The notes under the pieces are model-generated. The model worked only from the letters and a program-made list of their open reading frames with translations, had not been told where the DNA came from and did not search any database. A stretch of DNA of 47,828 nucleotides from a virus. Position numbers and translations under genes: made by a program. The stretch spans positions 1 to 47,828 of IMG/VR virus record IMGVR_UViG_3300032265_000622; one strand, given 5' to 3'. Within the stretch, counting starts at the first letter, position 1. Each line of letters begins with the position of its first letter. Positions 42,525 to 47,828 of this stretch are shown here, piece after piece.

Positions 42525-44035
42525 TAAAAATCTGCCTTAGGTAATAAGATTTTGCTCAATGCTTGTCGCTCCGGAACACTGTCACCGTATATAGTCCAAG
42601 ATATGGTATCACCAGCTAATAACACAAACTCAGTCTGGAATGCCAATAGCCCATTATTGTTAGTCGGTTTATTAGTTGGCATAAGTGTTTGATTAACAAA
42701 GACCTTAACATGATATTTTTTATTATAGGGCACATTTGTGGTCACAACACTATTCACAAGATCTAAGCTATATGTAGAAGAGTCTTCAGCAAAAACGTGA
42801 TCAGCTCTTGCTACTATCACATCCCTTGCGACCGGTGTCAATCCAGTAACATTGCTATTATTAATAAATCCGGTTTTTTGAGTGCTTCTCTGATCGGTAT
42901 TTGTCATTGTCATTTTTACATCATCTTCAAATACTATCCATCTAGTACCATCATATCTAAACATCCTATTAGGTAGATAGTCTGTCCTAAGATAAAAATC
43001 CCCTGTCGCTGCAAGCTGTGGAAAAGATATACCAAAACCAAAAGGCAATCCGTTAGGCGGATAACCTTGTCCAATTAGATATCCTTGATATCCTGCTTTC
43101 ACAGGTGGTGGATTAGTCATGTCAACTGTGCTATCTAATGATATATTAGTCTCATCTACAGTTACTAGAGCGCTTTGTCCTTTATTATTGAGAGCTAATG
43201 TATAATAATTTTGAGTGTTATATCCACTAGTTGGTGCATTTACTTCTGCTTCAGCTACTACGCCAGCATTGAGTAATGATTCTATATCATATGTGCTCAT
43301 CATCGCACGTAAGCTAGTGCTTGGATCTTGAGCTGTAAAATAACTAGCATTTGGTGGAGTTATACCTGTGCATTGCGCTGTAACAGTATACAACACACCT
43401 GCAGATTTAACAGTCTGTCCAGGATAATAAGTAGCGGAACCGCTAAATGTACCGGCATAATTATCTGTACTCTGCGGAGCATCGAGTATGTCTTTGAATT
43501 CTTGGCTATCGACTATAGGTTTTAGTTTTAATCTATAGAGATGAGGATACCAAGTTACTGAAAATCCTTCTGCTGCCCTGTTAATATCTTCTACCACATA
43601 GAATCTCTTGAGACCAACGGCAAAACTATTAAGAGCAAAATCGTCTATGAGATGAGGTAATTCAATCACATCACCGCTTATCACTTTCCTTCCCAGTGTT
43701 TCTACGCTATTGTTAATATGTATAGTCATAAAGATAGTGTCGTTCTGAAGGAATAATCCAAACTGACTGAGATTGAAATCTATATCTTGCACATTATACA
43801 CGCCTCGCATAATATAGACAGTTTGATCGTATTTCCTATCTCGATTTTCTAAGAAAAGCACATCTTGTATAGTAGTTGGGCTAGTTGCTTGGTCTGGGTT
43901 AGAGGGATCCGCTGGTCCGAGGTATTTGTGGAAGTAAACATCTACACCTCCAACTTGGAACTGTTCATAAACTGTTTTGTCTATGAATTTGTAGTCATTA
44001 CCGCGTTCTGGTCTGTAATTAGAAAGTCTAGGCAT
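42524..44035 (-). CDS. 14: Neck protein gp14
   Basis: A 503-aa protein, about twice T4 gp14 (256 aa). gp14 forms the neck with gp13 and joins the portal-filled head to the tail via gp15. Shared features with gp14 are 'VGGVDVYFHKYLG', 'LSQFGLFLQNDTIFMTIHIN', 'KVISGDVIELPHL' and 'RFYVVEDINRAAEGFSVTWY', which correspond in order to T4 'GVECYYVPREYV', 'FFSNFGMQVQDEVTLSINP', 'PKEGDLIYFPMD' and 'FEINWVEP'. The following 250 residues, with 'FYLRTDYLPNRMFRYDGTRW' and a beta-rich end, are an extension as in other marine T4-like phages. Its position next to gp15 supports the call. The ATG lies 5 bases after a late octamer and has no Shine-Dalgarno. Confidence 0.75.
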   Translation of the reverse strand: MPRLSNYRPERGNDYKFIDKTVYEQFQVGGVDVYFHKYLGPADPSNPDQATSPTTIQDVLFLENRDRKYDQTVYIMRGVYNVQDIDFNLSQFGLFLQNDTIFMTIHINNSVETLGRKVISGDVIELPHLIDDFALNSFAVGLKRFYVVEDINRAAEGFSVTWYPHLYRLKLKPIVDSQEFKDILDAPQSTDNYAGTFSGSATYYPGQTVKSAGVLYTVTAQCTGITPPNASYFTAQDPSTSLRAMMSTYDIESLLNAGVVAEAEVNAPTSGYNTQNYYTLALNNKGQSALVTVDETNISLDSTVDMTNPPPVKAGYQGYLIGQGYPPNGLPFGFGISFPQLAATGDFYLRTDYLPNRMFRYDGTRWIVFEDDVKMTMTNTDQRSTQKTGFINNSNVTGLTPVARDVIVARADHVFAEDSSTYSLDLVNSVVTTNVPYNKKYHVKVFVNQTLMPTNKPTNNNGLLAFQTEFVLLAGDTISWTIYGDSVPERQALSKILLPKADF

Positions 44036-44040
44036 TGTAG

Positions 44041-44048
44041 TATTTATA
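44041..44048 (-). promoter_or_regulatory. Late promoter for the gp14-gp15 operon, exact consensus
   Basis: The minus strand reads TATAAATA. The predicted +1 is 44035, the A of the gp14 ATG. It is back-to-back with the plus-strand late promoter at 44055. Confidence 0.7.
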
Positions 44049-44054
44049 GCCTGC

Positions 44055-44062
44055 GATAAATA
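44055..44062 (+). promoter_or_regulatory. Late promoter for the right-end fibre operon
   Basis: GATAAATA, 28 bases before the ATG at 44091, with TTAGG as weak Shine-Dalgarno. It is divergent from the late promoter at 44041-44048 only 6 bases away, so polymerases could interfere. Confidence 0.65.
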
Positions 44063-44090
44063 CGTTAGAGAAGATAGTTAGGTATCCAAA

Positions 44091-44639
44091 ATGACACAAG
44101 TAATAATAAATCTCGGCGTATCTCCTAACACACAAACTGGCGATACCGTACGATTAGCTTTTGATAAAGTAAATCAAAATTTTACGGAATTATATGCGGC
44201 AGTTGGGCCTAGCATTATTCCTACCCAGACCGGAAACTATGGCAAAATATTAAGCACAGATGGAACAAACTTAGGATGGATTCCAAATAGATTATCCCAA
44301 CTAACCAATGGCAGTCACGTCGTAAGCCTAGATAATCAAGGAATGCTAACTGTAGAAAACCTAACAGGTGTTAATTTAAACAGCGTAACTGTAAACACCC
44401 TACAGATAAATGCTACAGAGTCGCAGAATGATTTTATCTTGCAAAAGAATGGTAATAATTGGAGCTTTGATATAGCAGGAAATATTACCTTACCACCGGG
44501 CGGCATAATCAAAAACAGTGACGGATCTCCCTATGTAGGGACAAGTGGTAGCGGAGGATTTTCTTTGCTCATAGACGGCGGCAGTCCTAGCAGTGTTTTT
44601 GACGGATCGGAGGTTACTGTAGACGGGGGATCACCCTAA
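44091..44639 (+). CDS. Short fibre/adhesin with DGG C-terminus
   Basis: A 182-aa protein. The N-terminal 'NLGVSPNTQTGDTVRLAFDK' then VNQNFTELYAAVG is a common fibre trimer start in marine phages. The motif 'PTQTGNYGKILSTDGTNLGW' recurs in the gene at 44868. 'NNWSFDIAGNITLPPGGII' is the conserved fibre 'F-D-x-x-G-x-L-T-L-P' unit. The last residues 'LIDGGSPSSVFDGSEVTVDG' then GSP share the DGG end with the next two genes. Likely part of an adhesin complex. The next gene starts immediately after the stop (TAA GTG). Confidence 0.65.
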   Translation: MTQVIINLGVSPNTQTGDTVRLAFDKVNQNFTELYAAVGPSIIPTQTGNYGKILSTDGTNLGWIPNRLSQLTNGSHVVSLDNQGMLTVENLTGVNLNSVTVNTLQINATESQNDFILQKNGNNWSFDIAGNITLPPGGIIKNSDGSPYVGTSGSGGFSLLIDGGSPSSVFDGSEVTVDGGSP

Positions 44640-44867
44640 GTGCCTGCGATATTGACATTTCCTACAACACATTCGGGCGGTGGAGATCTACAGATTGGAG
44701 ACACGTATAATGCTCCAAACGGGTTAACATATGAATATGATGGTTACAAATGGATTAACAGCGGCATATTATACTCAGTAAGCGGCATAAATATAGAGAT
44801 AGATGGTGGTTATCCGTCTAGCCAATTTGATAGCACATCTTTAATAATAGACGGGGGTTCGGTGTAA
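44640..44867 (+). CDS. Small adhesin protein with DGG C-terminus
   Basis: A 75-aa protein starting with GTG immediately after the previous stop. 'QIGDTYNAPNGLTYEYDGYK' then WINSG resembles the small W-D-G or Y-D-G fibre tip motif. It ends 'EIDGGYPSSQFDSTSLIIDG' then GSV, parallel to the C-terminus of the 182-aa protein. It may be a detached tip domain of that protein, separated by a stop codon. The next ATG directly follows its TAA. It has GGGGGA before the start. Function unknown beyond the fibre context. Confidence 0.6.
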   Translation: MPAILTFPTTHSGGGDLQIGDTYNAPNGLTYEYDGYKWINSGILYSVSGINIEIDGGYPSSQFDSTSLIIDGGSV

Positions 44868-46880
44868 ATGGCATCACAGATTAAATTAAGAAGAGGTACT
44901 AAGCAACAGTGGATTTCCGCTGCTCCAATATACCTAGCGATAGGCGAACCTGGATTAGAGATTGATACCCATAAAGTCAAATACGGTGATGGGTCGACCG
45001 AATGGCAGGCATTACCTTATGCATCTGAACCTATACCTAGCCAAACAGGCAATGCGGGAAAATTCCTAACTACAGACGGAAACGGTGTTCTTAGTTGGGC
45101 TATTATGAGCGATAATGACAGTAGTTATGTAACTAGTTCAAGTTTATCAACAACACTAAGCAGTTATGCTACAACAACAGCATTAAACAATCTAATACCA
45201 GCACAGACGGGTAACAATGGAAAAGTATTAACTACTAATGGCAGTGTGTTAAGCTGGACTACAGTTTCTAGTGGTGGAGTAGCTAATATTGGTAACTTTA
45301 GTTTTTCTGATAGCACCATGAATATTCCTGTAATCGGAGGCGGCAGTGAAGCATACCTAAAAGCAGGCGGCAATAGACCTAACAGTGTTCAGCTAAGAAC
45401 CTCAGTAAACTATATGAACACTGACATCAACACATCAGAGATTGCCCTGGAAGCAGGTAATGGTGGTATTAGTGCTCAAGTTTATGGTCACTGGACCGGT
45501 GGTGCAGATGGCGCAGGTGGACCTACTCTAGTATACGCAGGTGTAGAAAATGTCAGCGGTGCTAATGGTCCTGGCTTTGCTGGCATGGTCGCTATTGATC
45601 CAGGTGTTACCAGCCAGTATGCAGTAGCAGTAGGCGAAGATGGAAAGATATTCCTAAGTGTTGGTGAGCCAGTAACCACCACACAATACACAGCGGCACT
45701 AGGTGTGCTGACCAACAACATTGATCTTGGAACTGGCCGAGCCCTGCTAAACGGTATCTTGGTCAATCCTGACTACACAATTATTAACGGCAAGTCTGCC
45801 ATTGTTATGAGCACAGACCGTGGCACTATATTATTAGGCAACCAAAACGAGTGTATTGGCGGGGAAAGTCATTTCCACATAATGAAAAGTGATCCTACAC
45901 AAGTAGATCTATTCTTTGGTGATGACATTAACTATGTTAAATTACCTAAAACAGATAACGGTGGCGGTGTAGAAATTGGCGCAGGCACTTCTGAAATTTG
46001 GCGCTTTGGCACAGATGGAACATTAACCTTACCCAACAACAACGGACAGATTGGCCAGCTGGAAGCTCCTTATACAGGCCTAGAGTTCCGCACTGGATCT
46101 GGCGCTGACTGGATAGGTATCAGCTACGGTGAAATAGCTGACGATAATACTAGCTATTTCTATTTTGACAAGGATGGAAGTAACTATCTAACTGCTAACC
46201 ACAGAGCACATTTACAGATAAAGAACCCTACACACAACGGACATTTAGAATGGCTATTTGATTCAACTGGTACGCTAACATTACCACAAAACGCCACTAT
46301 CGCAGACACTGGAAATAGTGTAGTAATAGTACCGAACACATTGGCTAGCAATTTCCAACTAGAAATTAAAGCATATCAAGATATTGTAACACCAGACGAT
46401 ATACATATACGTGCCAACAACGCAAACTATGGATTAGTTATTGGTGATAGCAACGGTGGTAGCTTTGTAAATGTAAACGGTAATAATAATCAAAACACTA
46501 TCGTTATCTCAACTATTAACAGGAATAACGAAGAACGCAAGGATTTTACATTCGATGTATTAGGCAACTTACACGTTCCGGGCGATGTACAAGTTTCAGC
46601 AGTTGGTGCATTTAAGAATAGCGATGGCGTACGAGCAGCTTACATAAATGAAATACCAATGGATGTAAGTGACCTAACTGACAATATGAGCTTGCTACCA
46701 AAAGATATATCACCAGTAGAGATAGCTATAGATGGTGGACATGCACTAGCATTTTTTGCTATACCAACTAACGCAGATGGCGGTGGTTCAGCAGGACGTT
46801 TTGGACCAAACAGTATCGTGTTTGATGGCGGTGGCGCCGGCGGTACATACACTAACACATTAAACGGCGGTGGAGCATAA
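44868..46880 (+). CDS. Fibre/tropism-type protein with Mtd-like N-terminus
   Basis: A 670-aa protein. Residues 1-50 ('QIKLRRGTKQQWISAAPIYL', 'IGEPGLEIDTHKVKYGDGST' and EWQALPY) match the small N-terminal domain of the Mtd tropism-determinant type found in many phage fibres. The body has repeats of 'PAQTGNNGKVLTTNGSVLSW', a Gly-rich middle, several 'W-x-F-x-x-D-G-T-L-T-L-P' units ('IWRFGTDGTLTLPN', 'EWLFDSTGTLTLPQ') and 'RKDFTFDVLGNLHVPGDVQV'. The C-terminus has two DGG segments ending in GGTYTNTLNGGGA. It starts directly after the previous stop. Probable host-recognition protein. A homologous gene follows. Confidence 0.7.
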   Translation: MASQIKLRRGTKQQWISAAPIYLAIGEPGLEIDTHKVKYGDGSTEWQALPYASEPIPSQTGNAGKFLTTDGNGVLSWAIMSDNDSSYVTSSSLSTTLSSYATTTALNNLIPAQTGNNGKVLTTNGSVLSWTTVSSGGVANIGNFSFSDSTMNIPVIGGGSEAYLKAGGNRPNSVQLRTSVNYMNTDINTSEIALEAGNGGISAQVYGHWTGGADGAGGPTLVYAGVENVSGANGPGFAGMVAIDPGVTSQYAVAVGEDGKIFLSVGEPVTTTQYTAALGVLTNNIDLGTGRALLNGILVNPDYTIINGKSAIVMSTDRGTILLGNQNECIGGESHFHIMKSDPTQVDLFFGDDINYVKLPKTDNGGGVEIGAGTSEIWRFGTDGTLTLPNNNGQIGQLEAPYTGLEFRTGSGADWIGISYGEIADDNTSYFYFDKDGSNYLTANHRAHLQIKNPTHNGHLEWLFDSTGTLTLPQNATIADTGNSVVIVPNTLASNFQLEIKAYQDIVTPDDIHIRANNANYGLVIGDSNGGSFVNVNGNNNQNTIVISTINRNNEERKDFTFDVLGNLHVPGDVQVSAVGAFKNSDGVRAAYINEIPMDVSDLTDNMSLLPKDISPVEIAIDGGHALAFFAIPTNADGGGSAGRFGPNSIVFDGGGAGGTYTNTLNGGGA

Positions 46881-46881
46881 G

Positions 46882-47828
46882 ATGACCAATAAGATCCAAC
46901 TTAGAAGAGATACAACAGCAAACTGGGCAAGGGTTAATCCTATCCTAGACGATGGTGAACCCGGACTAGATATAACACTAAACAAAATTAAATATGGTGA
47001 TGGATCAACTGCTTGGGTTGATCTTGCTTATGCCAGTGGCGGTGGTGGACTTACAGATGTGGATGGGGTAGTTACTTTCCCAGGAGACTTATTGATCGGA
47101 ACGCTATGGCCAGAAGATCCGATAAACGGTATGAGTGGTGATAAAGAAAGCGTCGTATGGGCCAAAGATGATACAGAATATCTAGGACTATGGTGGGGTG
47201 GTGATCAGACATACCCTGATACAGGATATGGCCCAGTTGCTGGTATCATGATTGGCGCTTATGATAATATGACCGATGATTTCACCAATGATCCAAGTCC
47301 TGTAGACACAAAAATTACTATTGGTATCAATGATTCCAACGGCGATACTTTAGAGTGGGTTTTTGATAGGACTGGTATATTAACATTACCATTTGATAGC
47401 ACTATCAATGATACACCGGCAGCACCTGGTAATGGTAATGGCCAGGCTGTTGAGATCAAACCAGGTGGCGTCAGCCATAATAATCAACTATTAAGAATAT
47501 ATCCCACAGTTCCTAGCCCAGATGGCAATCACCTACACTTAACTTCAGGTGATCTCTCAGTCACTGATTTGTTCCTAGGCGATGACAATCAGTTTGTACA
47601 AATTGCTGTTGACGGTAAAGTTTGTATTGGCACTAACAATGCCAGTAATATCTGGCAGTTTGGTACAGATGGTATACTTAAAATGCCTCCCGGCAACGAA
47701 ACCAAAGCAGGTTGGATACAGTGGAGCCACGCAAGTGACGATTTAACTAATGTTGCCGGTGCTGGATTTGTTGATTATTTTAATGCATATACAGGTTTAG
47801 GATTGACCGCACCGACAGATACAAACGC
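46882..47828 (+). CDS. Second Mtd-like fibre protein, cut by the window end
   Basis: Open from ATG at 46882 to the last base, 315 codons without a stop. The N-terminus 'KIQLRRDTTANWARVNPILD' then DGEPGLDITLNKIKYGDGST is a paralogue of the 44868 start. 'LEWVFDRTGILTLPF' and 'IWQFGTDGILKMPPG' are the same fibre units. The middle contains 'VWAKDDTEYLGLWWGGDQTY' and 'GVSHNNQLLRIYP'. The start is one base after the previous TAA plus G, so the genes are tightly coupled. The C-terminal end and any DGG signature lie outside the window. Confidence 0.7.
   Translation, partial: MTNKIQLRRDTTANWARVNPILDDGEPGLDITLNKIKYGDGSTAWVDLAYASGGGGLTDVDGVVTFPGDLLIGTLWPEDPINGMSGDKESVVWAKDDTEYLGLWWGGDQTYPDTGYGPVAGIMIGAYDNMTDDFTNDPSPVDTKITIGINDSNGDTLEWVFDRTGILTLPFDSTINDTPAAPGNGNGQAVEIKPGGVSHNNQLLRIYPTVPSPDGNHLHLTSGDLSVTDLFLGDDNQFVQIAVDGKVCIGTNNASNIWQFGTDGILKMPPGNETKAGWIQWSHASDDLTNVAGAGFVDYFNAYTGLGLTAPTDTN

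Overview
The window is part of the late (virion) gene region of a divergent, AT-rich T4-like myovirus, probably from a marine or other aquatic bacterium. It holds a recognisable T4 head cassette (gp20 portal, a gp67-like core protein, gp21 protease, gp22 scaffold, gp23 capsid), a gp26-type tail chaperone, a tape-measure protein and the neck/tail-completion pair gp14-gp15. About 30 kb of tail-fibre or adhesin-like proteins surrounds these. The octamer NATAAATA, the late-promoter element of T4 and cyano-T4 phages, occurs in at least twelve gene boundaries. No integrase, rRNA, tRNA or CRISPR is visible. gp23 (394 aa) is shorter than in T4, which suggests a 'far-T4' lineage. The host cannot be fixed from this stretch alone.

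Layout. 1-1258 (minus): terminator-like hairpins, a small ORF and a gp26-like protein. A slippery heptamer pair at the end of gp26 would join the two by a -1 frameshift, as in lambda G/GT. 1331-10272 (plus): tape measure with a perfect 69-bp tandem duplication, portal, small conserved protein, acidic core protein, protease, scaffold and capsid, closed by a strong terminator. 10368-39766 (plus): a small helical protein, then a long series of repeat-rich virion proteins. These include two paralogous fibres, a nine-module CBM-like plus beta-helix adhesin (1339 aa), a giant 2737-aa protein, a LamG-type protein and an 1823-aa structural protein. 39763-44035 (minus): gp14, a GIY-YIG homing endonuclease, gp15, a Nudix hydrolase and a cupin. 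44091-end (plus): fibre genes with Mtd-like N-termini and DGG-rich C-termini, the last running off the window.

Most notable points. (1) The giant protein looks like a small, common phage beta-sandwich protein split by about 2,600 residues of inserted modules, and the same module families also interrupt the unrelated 1823-aa protein, once inside a canonical YTG...TRG turn. (2) gp26 probably frameshifts into the downstream ORF. (3) The gp15 reading frame is broken at a T7 tract just after a GTG placed behind a Shine-Dalgarno supplied by the last codons of the homing endonuclease. (4) Four genes without Shine-Dalgarno sequences have a promoter placed so that the predicted +1 falls on, or within one base of, the A of the start codon, suggesting leaderless mRNAs. 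(5) The cupin gene has a perfect sigma70 consensus promoter and a terminator hairpin inside its own coding end.
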